From: Pseudomonadota bacterium
Lineage (GTDB): Bacteria > Pseudomonadota > Gammaproteobacteria > Steroidobacterales > Steroidobacteraceae
Direction of reading: 5' to 3'
DNA length: 44,695 bases
NCBI GenBank assembly: GCA_023428645.1
Contig: JAEYXD010000090.1
Location: forward strand, 1-44,695
Both the position numbers and the translations under genes were made by a program. The notes beneath the pieces are model-generated. The model worked only from the letters and a program-made list of their open reading frames with translations, did not search any database and was not told the origin of the DNA. Each line of letters begins with the position of its first letter. Position 1 is the stretch's first letter. Of this stretch, positions 26,231 through 35,448 are shown in pieces.

Positions 26231-27445
26231 ATGTCTCGCAGCCTCGAAGCGATCAGCGTGCCCGCGAACGCCGCGGTCACGATTGCGTTGTGCTTTGCCG
26301 TCGCCGTGATTGAAGGATTCGACATCCAGGCGATCGGCGTCGCCGCGCCGAAGCTCGCGCCCGAGCTCGGTCTCGACGCGGGCGAGCTCAAGTGGATTTT
26401 CACGATCAGCAACGTCGGTCTCGTGATCGGCGCTGCCTTTGGCGGACGGCTCGCCGATCGCTTCGGCCGCAAGCCCGTGTTCATGGCGTCCGTCGCCGCG
26501 TTCGGCCTGTTCACGCTGTTCACGCCGTTCGCGGCGAACTTCACCGCGCTGTTCCTCGCTCGCCTGCTGACGGGCCTGGGGTTCGGCGCGGCCTTGCCGA
26601 ACCTGATGGCCGTCGCCGCGGAGATCAGTCCGCCGAACAAGCGCGCCGCCACCGCCTCGACGATGTTTTGCGGCATGCCCCTGGGCGGCGGCACGGTCGC
26701 GCTGCTCACGCAACTGCTGCCACCGGATTTCGACTGGCGAACGCTGTTCTATGTGGGCGGTGTCCTGCCGCTCTTGCTGGTACCGGCGATGCACGCGTTC
26801 ATGCCGGAGACGCTGAGCCCGCCCACGGCGACGCAGCGGCGTCAGTCGGTCAACATCGGCCGCGCCTTGTTCGGCGACGGCCGCGCGAGCGCGACGTGGC
26901 TGCTCTGGCTCACGTTCCTGCCGACGCTCGTGATTCTGTATCTGATCCTGAACTGGCTGCCGTTCCTTGCGACCGCGAGCGGTCTCGACGCCGCGACCGC
27001 GCCGCAGGCATCGCTGGCGTTCAATTTCGCGAGCGTCGTCGGCGCCCTGCTGCTCGGTCGCATCGTCGATCGCTTCGGCGCGCGCGGCCCGTTGACGATC
27101 GCGTACGTCGCGCTGATCGGGTCGCTCATCGCGCTGGCCGGCGCCACTCAACAGGCGTCGATTCTGTTCTATAGCGCGGCGGCCGGCTTCTTTCTGATGG
27201 GAGCGAACTACGCGCTGTACGGCGTCGCGGCCTCGTATTACCCGACCGCGATGCGCGGCACGGGTTCGGGCGCGAGCGTCGCCGTCGGCCGTATCGGCTC
27301 CATCGTCGGGCCGTTCGTCGCCGGTGTGCTGCTCGCCGGCGGCACGACCGCCTCGAATGTCTTCATGTACATGGCGCCGGTGGCGGCGCTGGCGGGAATT
27401 GCGGTGTTTGCGCTCGGTTTCGTGCGTCCTGCAGAGGAGGCATGA
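26231..27445 (+). CDS. MFS transporter, aromatic acid:H+ symporter (AAHS) type
   Basis: 404 residues, 12 predicted membrane spans. The first helix carries the AAHS signature EGFDIQAIG (DGFD-like acidic motif), and the loop after helix 2 has GGRLADRFGRKPVF. Both are typical of PcaK/BenK/GenK-like proton symporters for hydroxylated aromatic acids. A GAGGGGG ribosome site precedes the start. It would import ferulate, coumarate or a related acid across the inner membrane for the upstream ligase, and the downstream TonB receptor may bring the same compounds, or larger esters, across the outer membrane. Confidence 0.9.
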   Translation: MSRSLEAISVPANAAVTIALCFAVAVIEGFDIQAIGVAAPKLAPELGLDAGELKWIFTISNVGLVIGAAFGGRLADRFGRKPVFMASVAAFGLFTLFTPFAANFTALFLARLLTGLGFGAALPNLMAVAAEISPPNKRAATASTMFCGMPLGGGTVALLTQLLPPDFDWRTLFYVGGVLPLLLVPAMHAFMPETLSPPTATQRRQSVNIGRALFGDGRASATWLLWLTFLPTLVILYLILNWLPFLATASGLDAATAPQASLAFNFASVVGALLLGRIVDRFGARGPLTIAYVALIGSLIALAGATQQASILFYSAAAGFFLMGANYALYGVAASYYPTAMRGTGSGASVAVGRIGSIVGPFVAGVLLAGGTTASNVFMYMAPVAALAGIAVFALGFVRPAEEA

Positions 27446-27498
27446 ACCGAGCGCGTCGAGCGATAAGTTGGAACCATGGCTAAAGGGAAGGAGACATC

Positions 27499-29832
27499 AT
27501 GGGCTCATCGAATACTCGTTCAGGCACTCATTCTTCAAGACACCGGTGGTGGGGGGCGCGTGGGTTGCACGCATCGATGGCGGCGGTCGTCGCGCTGACG
27601 GGAGGGCAGTCGGCGTGGGCAGCCGATGCCGAGGCCGCGTTGGAAGAGATCGTCGTCACGGCTCGCAAACGCGAGGAATCCCTGCAGGACACGCCGCTCG
27701 CGATTTCCGCGTTCACCGCGGAGGGACTCGAGCGGCAGCAGATCGTCAGCACGGAAGACCTCGATCGGGTGACGCCGAACCTGCAGTTCGCGGCGTATGG
27801 GCCGCTGACCGGCAACAACTCCGCGGCGCAGGTCTTCATTCGCGGCATCGGTCAGACCGACGGCTCGTCGGGCGTCGATCCGGGCGTCGGCCTGTACATC
27901 GACGAGGTGTACATGGGCCGTGCGGTCGGCGGTGTCATGGATTTCCGTGATGTCGCGAGCGTGCAGGTGCTGCGCGGTCCGCAGGGCACGCTGTTCGGGC
28001 GCAATACGATCGGCGGCGCCGTCCTCATGGCGACGACGTTGCCCGGCGACGAGTTCGGCGGCACCGTGCGCGTCGGTTTCGGCGACGACAAGCTCATGGA
28101 AGGGTTCGCGGCCGTCGATCTGCCGATCGCCGACGGGCTCGGCGCGCGCGTCTCCGTCGGCGCGCGGCAGCGCGACGGCTATGTCACGCGCATCTACGAC
28201 GGCATGGATCTGGGCGACGAGGACGCGATCACCGCCCAAGCGTCGTTGCGTTGGGTTACCGATGCATTCACGTTGACGCTGCGCGGCGATTACTCGAAGG
28301 AAGACGAGAATGGTTCGCCGTTCGTATTCGCCGCGATCAACGAGGAGCAGGTGTTCGTGCGTGCGGTGAGCGCGGGGGCGGGCTGTCCGGGCGCCAGCTT
28401 GGGCGCGCTGTCGGCGACGCTCAACGATCCTCGCTGCGCGAACGACGTGAGCTGGGATCTGGGCAAATATCTGAACGGCGGTACCGCGCCGGCGGAAAGT
28501 TCGTTGGACAACTGGGGCGTGTCGGCGGTCGCGACGTGGACGCTCAACGACGTCGTAAGCCTCAAGTCGATCACGGCCTATCGCGAGCTCGAATGGCACG
28601 GCAAGCGCGATGCCGACAACACGCCGTTCACGATCCTGCACACTGACTACGCGAGCGACGGCGATCAAGTGAGCCAGGAGCTGCAAGCGCTCGTCGACAC
28701 GGAGCGCCTGCATGGTGTCGTCGGCCTGTTCTATTTCGAGGAGAGCGTGCTCGATCTGTTGCAAGTGCCGTTCGCCGCGCCGCCGCCGCGAGTCGCCAGC
28801 GGCGGGCCCGGCAGCCGCGATTATCAGCGCGCGCAGATCGACAACGACAATTGGGCGCTGTTCACGCAATGGACGTTCGACGTGACCGACGCGCTGAGCC
28901 TGACCGCGGGCGTCCGCTACACGGAGGAGACCAAGGGCATTCAGATCACGGGCTTCACGATCAGTCCCGTGGATGGGCCCACGCCTGATCCGCTGCCGAC
29001 GACAGCGCCGCCGCTGAACGTGCTCGCGGAACCGTTCGAGAACAAATACGACTCGACGACGGGGTCCGCGAGTATTCAGTACCGCTGGAACGACAGGTTG
29101 ATGACGTACGCGAACTGGTCGCAGGGTTTCAAGAGCGGCGGGTTCAATCAGCGCTACAACGCGCCGCCGCCCGGGTTCCTGCCGATCTCGTTCCAGGAGG
29201 AGCGGGCGCAGACCTACGAGATAGGCTTCAAGTCCGAGCTCGGCGGCAGTGTGCGGTTGAACGGCGCGTTCTTCTCGACCGACTACGACGACATGCAGCT
29301 CATCTATCGCATCGGGATCGTGCCGTTGCTGTTCAACGCGGGCAAGGCGTCGATCGAGGGGGCAGAGCTCGAGCTCACTTATGCGCCGGGCGCGCTGATC
29401 ATCGAGGGCAGCCTCGGCTATCTGGACGATTCCATCGATTCGATCACGCCGGTGCCGGGGGCCACGGCGACCGTCGGGCCGAGCAATACGCTGCCGTTCA
29501 CGCCCGAATGGCAGAGCAACGTCGGGATCGGCTACGACATCGCGCTCGGTACGGGCACGTTGACGCCGCGGATCAACGTTTCATACACGGCGGAGCAGTA
29601 CTTCGATGCGGCGAACTCGGTGGAGGTCGCGCAGCTCGACAGCGTGACGGTCGTCAACGCCTCGGTCACTTGGGCGATGAATGCCTGGAAACTGCGAGCG
29701 GGTGTCAACAACGCGACGGACGAGGAGTATCGCGTGGCTGGCAACTCATCGTTCAGCACTTCGGCGGGTTATGCGGAAGCGATCTACTCGCGCCCGCGCA
29801 ATTGGTTCGTGTCGGCGGAGTATGAGTTCTGA
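27499..29832 (+). CDS. TonB-dependent receptor
   Basis: 777 residues. A long N-terminal signal region ends near Ala-Trp-Ala, followed by the TonB box LEEIVVTARKRE. The plug domain has the conserved run RGPQGTLFGRNTIGGAV, and the 22-stranded barrel closes with a C-terminal phenylalanine (FVSAEYEF). AAGGAG lies before the start. This intact receptor follows the aromatic-acid symporter at 53 bases and probably belongs to the same operon, suggesting uptake of phenolic esters or oligomers. Substrate specificity cannot be read from the sequence. Confidence 0.93.
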   Translation: MGSSNTRSGTHSSRHRWWGARGLHASMAAVVALTGGQSAWAADAEAALEEIVVTARKREESLQDTPLAISAFTAEGLERQQIVSTEDLDRVTPNLQFAAYGPLTGNNSAAQVFIRGIGQTDGSSGVDPGVGLYIDEVYMGRAVGGVMDFRDVASVQVLRGPQGTLFGRNTIGGAVLMATTLPGDEFGGTVRVGFGDDKLMEGFAAVDLPIADGLGARVSVGARQRDGYVTRIYDGMDLGDEDAITAQASLRWVTDAFTLTLRGDYSKEDENGSPFVFAAINEEQVFVRAVSAGAGCPGASLGALSATLNDPRCANDVSWDLGKYLNGGTAPAESSLDNWGVSAVATWTLNDVVSLKSITAYRELEWHGKRDADNTPFTILHTDYASDGDQVSQELQALVDTERLHGVVGLFYFEESVLDLLQVPFAAPPPRVASGGPGSRDYQRAQIDNDNWALFTQWTFDVTDALSLTAGVRYTEETKGIQITGFTISPVDGPTPDPLPTTAPPLNVLAEPFENKYDSTTGSASIQYRWNDRLMTYANWSQGFKSGGFNQRYNAPPPGFLPISFQEERAQTYEIGFKSELGGSVRLNGAFFSTDYDDMQLIYRIGIVPLLFNAGKASIEGAELELTYAPGALIIEGSLGYLDDSIDSITPVPGATATVGPSNTLPFTPEWQSNVGIGYDIALGTGTLTPRINVSYTAEQYFDAANSVEVAQLDSVTVVNASVTWAMNAWKLRAGVNNATDEEYRVAGNSSFSTSAGYAEAIYSRPRNWFVSAEYEF

Positions 29833-29885
29833 TGATGACGATGCTGAACGCGAGGAGCTCCCCGGCGACGGATCGCACGCAGCAC

Positions 29886-29908
29886 GCCCTCTCCCGAAGG
29901 GAGAGGGC
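29886..29908. repeat. Perfect intergenic stem-loop, REP-like
   Basis: Ten-base arms GCCCTCTCCC and GGGAGAGGGC enclose a GAA loop, 54 bases after the TonB receptor stop and 70 before the next MFS start. The motif resembles short palindromes scattered through many proteobacterial genomes. No T-run follows, so it is more likely an mRNA-stabilising or processing hairpin than a terminator. It occurs once in this window. Confidence 0.6.
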
Positions 29909-29977
29909 GGTGGCGCGCGGCGGTAACGCGCTCGCCCGCCTGGCCACGATCGGCGCGACGACCGCGATCGCGCGTCC

Positions 29978-31255
29978 ATGAGCACCGCCGACCTCGAGCA
30001 GTCCGTCGTCGCCAAGTTCCAATGGCGAGTGCTCGTTCCCATCGTGGTCCTGATCGTGCTGAGCTCGCTCGATCGGGTGAACATCAGTTTCGCGGCGCTC
30101 CAGATGAATGCCGACATCGGGCTCACGCAAACGATGTACGGCTATGCCGTCGCGATGTTCTTCGTCGCGTATCTGTTGTTTCAATTTCCAAGCACCGCGC
30201 TGTTGCGGCGCATCGGCGCGCGTCGATGGATCGCGGCATGCGTCATTCTCTGGGGCTGCGCGGCCACGGCGATGGCCTTCGTGCGCACGCCGTTCGAGCT
30301 CTACGTGCTGCGCTTCCTGCTCGGCGTCGCCGAAGCCGGCTTCGCGCCCGGCATCGTGTACTACTGCAGCGGCTGGATGCCGCAGCGCCATCGCGCCAAC
30401 ACGATCGCGATCACGATGCTCGCCATTCCCATCTCCGTCGTGTTCGGCGGTCCGTTGTGCGGCTGGCTGATGAGCGTCGCCAATCCGCTCGATGTCGCGG
30501 GCTGGCGCTGGATGCTGTTCATGGAGGGGATCGCGACGATCGGCTGCGGCTGCGTCGCGTATTTCCTGTTCGTCGACGGACCGGGGCAGGCGCGCTGGCT
30601 CACAGGCGACGAGCGCACCTGGATCGAGACGCAGCTTCGGGCCGAGCAGCGCGCGACGCCGCCGCCCGCGGCTTCGCCGCTCATCGCCGCGCTGCGCGAT
30701 CCACGCTGCTGGCTGGCGGCGGGCATCTGGTGCACGACCCTGATCGGCTCGAACGGTTTCATGTTCTGGCTGCCGCAGGTCGTGAAGGACGTGTCGTCGG
30801 ACCTTGGTGATGTCGCGATCGGCGTCATCGCGGCGGTGCCATGGCTGGGTCTGGGGCTCGGCATGTGGTTCAACTCGCGCCATTCGGACGCGACGGGCGA
30901 GCGCTACATGCACGTCGGCATTCCGCTCGGCATCGGCGCACTTGCCCTGCTGTGCGCGGCAAGCGTGCCTCCGGGCATGCTGTCGCTGGCTTTGTTGTTC
31001 GTGAGTGGCCTCGGGCTCGGCGGTGCGCAAGGCGTGTTCTGGTCGATACCCACGACGTTCCTGCATCGCAGCGCCGCCGCTGCCGGCATCACCCTCATCA
31101 ACCTGGTCGGCAACATCGGCAGTCTGTTCGGCCCGGTCGCGATCGGTTGGATTCGAACCCACAGCGAGATCTTCGCCGCGCCGATCTGGATGGTCGCGGG
31201 CGTGATGGGGCTGGGCACACTGCTACTGGTGAGTCTCCGTGCGCATCGCAGTTAG
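29978..31255 (+). CDS. MFS transporter, anion:cation symporter (ACS) type
   Basis: 425 residues. The N-terminus has the ACS-type segment SSLDRVNISFAALQMNADIG, and the first half has RFLLGVAEAGFAPGIVYY and GWRWMLFMEG, as in glucarate, galactonate, hexuronate and phthalate transporters. There are twelve predicted spans. Its last 17 bases overlap the GTG start of the di-haem cytochrome gene, so the two are translationally linked. The substrate is probably an organic acid taken up by proton symport. Confidence 0.9.
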   Translation: MSTADLEQSVVAKFQWRVLVPIVVLIVLSSLDRVNISFAALQMNADIGLTQTMYGYAVAMFFVAYLLFQFPSTALLRRIGARRWIAACVILWGCAATAMAFVRTPFELYVLRFLLGVAEAGFAPGIVYYCSGWMPQRHRANTIAITMLAIPISVVFGGPLCGWLMSVANPLDVAGWRWMLFMEGIATIGCGCVAYFLFVDGPGQARWLTGDERTWIETQLRAEQRATPPPAASPLIAALRDPRCWLAAGIWCTTLIGSNGFMFWLPQVVKDVSSDLGDVAIGVIAAVPWLGLGLGMWFNSRHSDATGERYMHVGIPLGIGALALLCAASVPPGMLSLALLFVSGLGLGGAQGVFWSIPTTFLHRSAAAAGITLINLVGNIGSLFGPVAIGWIRTHSEIFAAPIWMVAGVMGLGTLLLVSLRAHRS

Positions 31256-32750
31256 ACGCCGCATCGCGGCCGCAATCGTCCTGGGTGGCGGCATCGTCGG
31301 GATCGCCGCGACGTTCGGCGAAACCACGGTCGATGCATCCTGGTGGTCGCCGAACGACGGGCGCACGCTCCAACAGCGCGTCGACTATCCGAACGAGCAC
31401 GGCGTGGCGACGACATTGAACATCAATGGTCCGCTGTCGACGGCTGGACATCCGTTCTTTACGTCGCTCACCGCGAATGGCCGTGCCTGTGTGACCTGTC
31501 ACCAGCCGGCGGATGGCATGAGCGTCTCGATCGACTCGATTCGCAAACGCTGGGAGGCGACCGGCGGCAAGGATCCGATCTTCGCCGCGATCGACGGCTC
31601 GAATTGTCCGAGCCTGCCGCAAGGCGCCGCTGGCTCGCACTCGATGCTGCTCGAGCACGGCTTGTTTCGTATCGCGCGTCCATGGCCGCCACGCGACCGC
31701 GACGGCACGCCGATCGATCCCGAATTCACGCTCGAGGTCGTGCGTGATCCGACCCGCTGCAATCTCGATCCGCACTACGGCCTCACGAGCGCGCAGCCGA
31801 TGGTGTCCGTGTATCGGCGTCCGCGCCCGACGGCGAATCTGAAGTACGTGACGTCCGTCGGCTTCAACTTCGAGCCGAAGAATGGCCTGCCGCTGCCGAC
31901 CGATGCCGAGACCGGACGGCTCATCAGCGGCAATCTGCTGGCGGACGGGCGTCTGCCGACGATTCGCGCCCAGATCCGCGACGCGATGCGAGTGCATCTG
32001 GAAGTGCAGGCACCGACGCCGCCGTCGACGCTCGATGCCATCGAAACGTTCCTGGGCGGCGTCTACTCCGCGCAAAGCGTGCACCGCGTCGGCGGGTTGT
32101 TGACCGACGCTGGCGCGGAAGGCGGTCCGGAAACGCTGCGCGATGCTCGCGAAGGCGATCTGCAATACGGCGGCGCGCCGATCTGGGAAGAGTTCCTTCC
32201 CTGGGCAAAGGCGGCTGACGATCCCGAGCTCTCGGCCGAGCAGCGCGCGTTTCGCGAATCGGTTGCGCGCGGCGCCGAGATTTTCGCCAAGCGCACGTTC
32301 CTGATCGACAACTCGGCCGGCATCACGAACATGGGCTTCGGCAATCCCGTGCGCAACTCGTGCGCGTTCTGTCACAACATGCAGCGCACCGGCATGGATG
32401 TCGCCCCCGGTCAGGTGGACATCGGCACCACGAACGTACCGCACGCGAATTCAGCGCCGCACATGCCGCTGTTCAAGCTCACGTGCCGCGCCGATGTTCG
32501 GCCGCATCCGCACCTCGGGCGTGTCGTGTACACGCAGGATCCGGGTTTCGCACTGACGACCGGCAAATGCATCGACATCGGCAAGATCACGATTCAGCAG
32601 ATGCGTGCGCTCGCATCGCGCCCGCCGTATTTCGCGAACGGCTCGGCGCGAACGATTCGCGAGATCGTCGACTACTACGAGCGGCGGTATCGCATCGGCC
32701 TCACGGAACAAGAGAAACAAGACCTCACGAATTTGATGAGCGTGTTGTGA
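31239..32750 (+). CDS. Di-haem cytochrome c, CCP/MauG-like
   Basis: 503 residues with a GTG start inside the upstream gene. An N-terminal hydrophobic signal (about residues 8-25) exports it. Two c-haem sites are present: Cys84-x-x-Cys87-His88 and Cys375-x-x-Cys378-His379. The C-terminal domain has the CCP/MauG signature (YTQDPGFAL, RPPYFANGSARTIREIVDYY). The two haems are about 290 residues apart, far more than in cytochrome c peroxidases, so a large domain lies between them. It would act in the periplasm as a peroxidase or substrate oxidase; rubber-oxygenase-type enzymes are another di-haem relative. It shares an operon with an organic-acid transporter and an OmpA-like protein. Confidence 0.87.
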   Translation: MRIAVRRRIAAAIVLGGGIVGIAATFGETTVDASWWSPNDGRTLQQRVDYPNEHGVATTLNINGPLSTAGHPFFTSLTANGRACVTCHQPADGMSVSIDSIRKRWEATGGKDPIFAAIDGSNCPSLPQGAAGSHSMLLEHGLFRIARPWPPRDRDGTPIDPEFTLEVVRDPTRCNLDPHYGLTSAQPMVSVYRRPRPTANLKYVTSVGFNFEPKNGLPLPTDAETGRLISGNLLADGRLPTIRAQIRDAMRVHLEVQAPTPPSTLDAIETFLGGVYSAQSVHRVGGLLTDAGAEGGPETLRDAREGDLQYGGAPIWEEFLPWAKAADDPELSAEQRAFRESVARGAEIFAKRTFLIDNSAGITNMGFGNPVRNSCAFCHNMQRTGMDVAPGQVDIGTTNVPHANSAPHMPLFKLTCRADVRPHPHLGRVVYTQDPGFALTTGKCIDIGKITIQQMRALASRPPYFANGSARTIREIVDYYERRYRIGLTEQEKQDLTNLMSVL

Positions 32751-33526
32751 TGAGAACGATGCGCCTCGTGAGCTTGATTGCCCTGTTCGCCAGTGCCATC
32801 GCCGCGGCGGACGTGCCGGACGCGCGCGTCGTGGCGTTCGTCGGCTGTCCGATCTATCGCGATACCGATCTCGGCCGCAAGTCCGGCTGCTGGCTCGCGG
32901 AAGATCCCGCGACGGGCATTCGCTACGACGTCACCGACGGCCCGACGAAGCCGCAAGTCGGACGCATGAGCCTGTTCGAAGGGGTCGTCACGCAGGACCC
33001 CGACACTTGCGGTGGCATCGTGCTGCGGCCGGTGCGCTCGGCCGTTCTCGACGAAGCATGTCCCACGTCCATCGTTCCGGCCGAAGGGTTCCCCGGGCGT
33101 CGCTTCGTGCTGCCGGACGAGGTGTTGCGGCCCACATGGGAGCCGCGTGAATTGCCGCGGCCACCGTTCTCGTCGCAGGAGTTCCACATCGTTTTCGATT
33201 ACGGCAACGACTTCCTCGTCTATCAATACGCCGAGCTGATTCTCGAGAAGGTGTCGCTGTACGCGCAGGCGAGCCAGCCGAAGGCGATCGTCATCACGGG
33301 TTATGCGGCGACGGACCCGATCGAAGTGTCGGGACGCACGTTCGTCGAGCCGGCGGCGCTCGCGACGGCGCGTGCGGAAATCGTGGCCCTCGCCCTGAGC
33401 CGCCTGGGCATCGATCGCAAGCTCATGCGGATCGCGGCGAACACGCGGCCACAGCCGGTCGCGGGTTTGGGGACGCCGGGCCCGGAGGCATCGAAGCGGC
33501 GCGTGACGATCCGAATTCAGCGCTAG
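32750..33526 (+). CDS. Exported protein with OmpA-like C-terminal domain
   Basis: 258 residues. A signal peptide ends near residue 20 (Ala-Ile-Ala-Ala). The first 130 residues are unrecognised and contain five cysteines. From about residue 140 the pattern IVFDYGNDF, an amphipathic helix, AIVITGYAATD, a second helix and a final SKRRVTIRI follows the OmpA/peptidoglycan-associated fold, although the usual diaminopimelate-binding residues are not all obvious. It overlaps the cytochrome stop by one base (TGATG). It may anchor or position the cytochrome at the cell wall, by inference. Confidence 0.7.
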   Translation: MRTMRLVSLIALFASAIAAADVPDARVVAFVGCPIYRDTDLGRKSGCWLAEDPATGIRYDVTDGPTKPQVGRMSLFEGVVTQDPDTCGGIVLRPVRSAVLDEACPTSIVPAEGFPGRRFVLPDEVLRPTWEPRELPRPPFSSQEFHIVFDYGNDFLVYQYAELILEKVSLYAQASQPKAIVITGYAATDPIEVSGRTFVEPAALATARAEIVALALSRLGIDRKLMRIAANTRPQPVAGLGTPGPEASKRRVTIRIQR

Positions 33527-33764
33527 CTGCGGCGCGGTCGCCCTGTCATGGCGCGCCGCGCCCTGGCCGGACGATGGTGCGATGCGCCGTTGAGCACACA
33601 ACACGAAGGCTTCTCGCTGTGTCCGGCACCATCGATACGTACTAGTAATTCCCACATGCCGGTGCCTATTCTTCCGACGGGCTTTGCCGCTGCGCCGAGC
33701 CGCTCGGACGGCCTGGCTGACACTTCGAAGAAGAACCCTGACCCGGTGCTGGGCAGGAGCATGC

Positions 33765-34643
33765 ATGTACTACAAAGGGGCGCTCATCGGACGGATCGCC
33801 AATCGCGCGAAGCGCGTGGTGCTGCGCTTTCCAGGCGTACGCGCGTTCGATGGCTTCTCTTATCTGCGAGCACTCGAAGCGCATAGCGCGAATTTGCCGC
33901 GCTTGCATCCACAGCATCTCTCCACACTGGAAGCGCTGCGATTGATCGGGGCGCTATGCATTCAGGCCGAGCTGTTGGCCCTGACGGAGAGCGCGGCCAT
34001 GTTCACGGCGTTCGCGCAACTCGTCGAAGAGCTGCGCGCGGTCGATCCCCGCACCGACAATTCGCCGCGCGTGAGCTTCTCGCGGTTGATGGATTTCCCC
34101 GAAATATTTCTGTGGGGCATGAACACTACGCTGCTCGACCTGGTCGAGAACTATGTGCAATTACCCGTCTACTACCACGGCGTCTCGGTGCGTCGCGAAG
34201 TGGCCGACGGCCGTGCCACCGACGTCAGGCAATGGCACATCGATCCGGAGGATCGTCGCATGTGCCGCATCGTCATCTACTTGAACGATGTCGACGCCGG
34301 CGGCGGGCCGTTTCAGTTCATCGAGCGGCGGCACACGATCGAGGCCGCGAAGCGCCTCGGCTATCAATCCGGCTTCGTTTCCGACGACAGGATGGCAACC
34401 TGCGTGCCACGCAGCGACTGGCGCGAGATGACGGGACCGAAGGGCCATGCCGTGATCGCGGACACCTGCCGCATCTTCCATCGAGCACAGGCGCCGCTGC
34501 TGCGCGACCGCTACTCGGCGACGTTCTCGTACACCTCGACACGGCCGATCAAGTGGTATCCGCGGGACGTCCTGCCCGCAAGTACGCGCGCCTATCTGCA
34601 GCGGCATGCGAGCGAACGCCAATTGGCGGCGCTCGTGGGGTGA
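33765..34643 (+). CDS. 2-oxoglutarate/Fe(II) oxygenase-like (PhyH-fold) protein
   Basis: 292 residues. The start follows AGGAG by five bases and is preferred to the ATG at 33684 in the same frame. The facial triad is visible as His158-x-Asp160 and His239, with Arg249 ten residues on, the arrangement of non-haem Fe(II)/2-oxoglutarate enzymes; the GGPFQFIERRHT segment between them is phytanoyl-CoA dioxygenase-like. There is no signal peptide. The substrate is unknown and no related pathway gene adjoins it. The 238-base gap upstream contains an 8-bp GC stem (33529-33536 with 33552-33559) and no gene. Confidence 0.68.
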   Translation: MYYKGALIGRIANRAKRVVLRFPGVRAFDGFSYLRALEAHSANLPRLHPQHLSTLEALRLIGALCIQAELLALTESAAMFTAFAQLVEELRAVDPRTDNSPRVSFSRLMDFPEIFLWGMNTTLLDLVENYVQLPVYYHGVSVRREVADGRATDVRQWHIDPEDRRMCRIVIYLNDVDAGGGPFQFIERRHTIEAAKRLGYQSGFVSDDRMATCVPRSDWREMTGPKGHAVIADTCRIFHRAQAPLLRDRYSATFSYTSTRPIKWYPRDVLPASTRAYLQRHASERQLAALVG

Positions 34644-34716
34644 GACCGGCTGCGCTTCCCACATTCGACGAACGGCTGATAGAGTCGGGCGAACTCAGCC
34701 GACGATCCGAAATCCC

Positions 34717-35400
34717 ATGCGTCGATGGTCCCTGGCGGTGGTTCTGCTCATCGTCACCGCGAATGTTCATGCGCTCAAGAGCGTGCCGCCCACCGATACG
34801 AATCTGGCGGGCCGCTGGACCGTCAACGTCGCGCAAAGCGATGACGGCGAGGCGCTGCTCGCGAAGCGCCGCGAAAAGCAGATGCAGGAGATGCGGCGCG
34901 AAGAGGAACGCCGGCGTCGGCGCCTGGAACAGGACCCCTTCGCGTGGGAACCCGAGTTCACGCCGCCCGAGCGCACGCCGCAGCGCATCGCCGAGATGGA
35001 AGAACGCGAGCGGCGCACGCATCAGATGTTGGGGCTCACGAAGTCGCTGCAGATCGAGCAGGACGAGCGCGGCGCGCGGCTGACGATCACGTCGGACTTC
35101 GAGACGCGGCGGCTCGATGCCGGGGCGCGGAGCCAGGTGTCGCTGCCGCAAGGGCAGCTCGCCGATGCGGAGTACGGCTGGGAAGGGGAGTGGTTCGTGA
35201 TCGAGCGTGCCTCGCGTGGCGGCCCGCGTATCACGGAGAAATACCGCCGACTCAAGAAAACGGATCAGCTCGAGCTGCTCGTCACGATCAAAGGCAGCTC
35301 GTTTCTGGCGGGGATGAAGGTGCGGCGCATCTTCGATCGCGCGCCAGCGGAGGCGCGCGCGCCGCCGCCCGGCGCCGATGTGATGGGGCCTGTGCGGTAG
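34717..35400 (+). CDS. Exported protein of unknown function with charged helix
   Basis: 227 residues. A short signal peptide ends at about residue 20 (Val-His-Ala). Residues 48-72 are almost entirely Arg, Glu and Lys (MRREEERRRRRLEQD), a likely charged single helix or coiled coil. The second half is beta-rich (LTITSDFETRRL, KYRRLKKTDQLELLVTIKG). The segment NLAGRWTVNVAQSDD after the signal suggests a lipocalin-like or repeat-like beta unit, but no family is recognised. It lies 73 bases after the oxygenase and converges on the aldehyde dehydrogenase. Confidence 0.72.
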   Translation: MRRWSLAVVLLIVTANVHALKSVPPTDTNLAGRWTVNVAQSDDGEALLAKRREKQMQEMRREEERRRRRLEQDPFAWEPEFTPPERTPQRIAEMEERERRTHQMLGLTKSLQIEQDERGARLTITSDFETRRLDAGARSQVSLPQGQLADAEYGWEGEWFVIERASRGGPRITEKYRRLKKTDQLELLVTIKGSSFLAGMKVRRIFDRAPAEARAPPPGADVMGPVR

Positions 35401-35448
35401 TTCGTTCGTCGCCTGCGCCGCGACCGAAGCGTGCCCGCGGTTGGCGGA

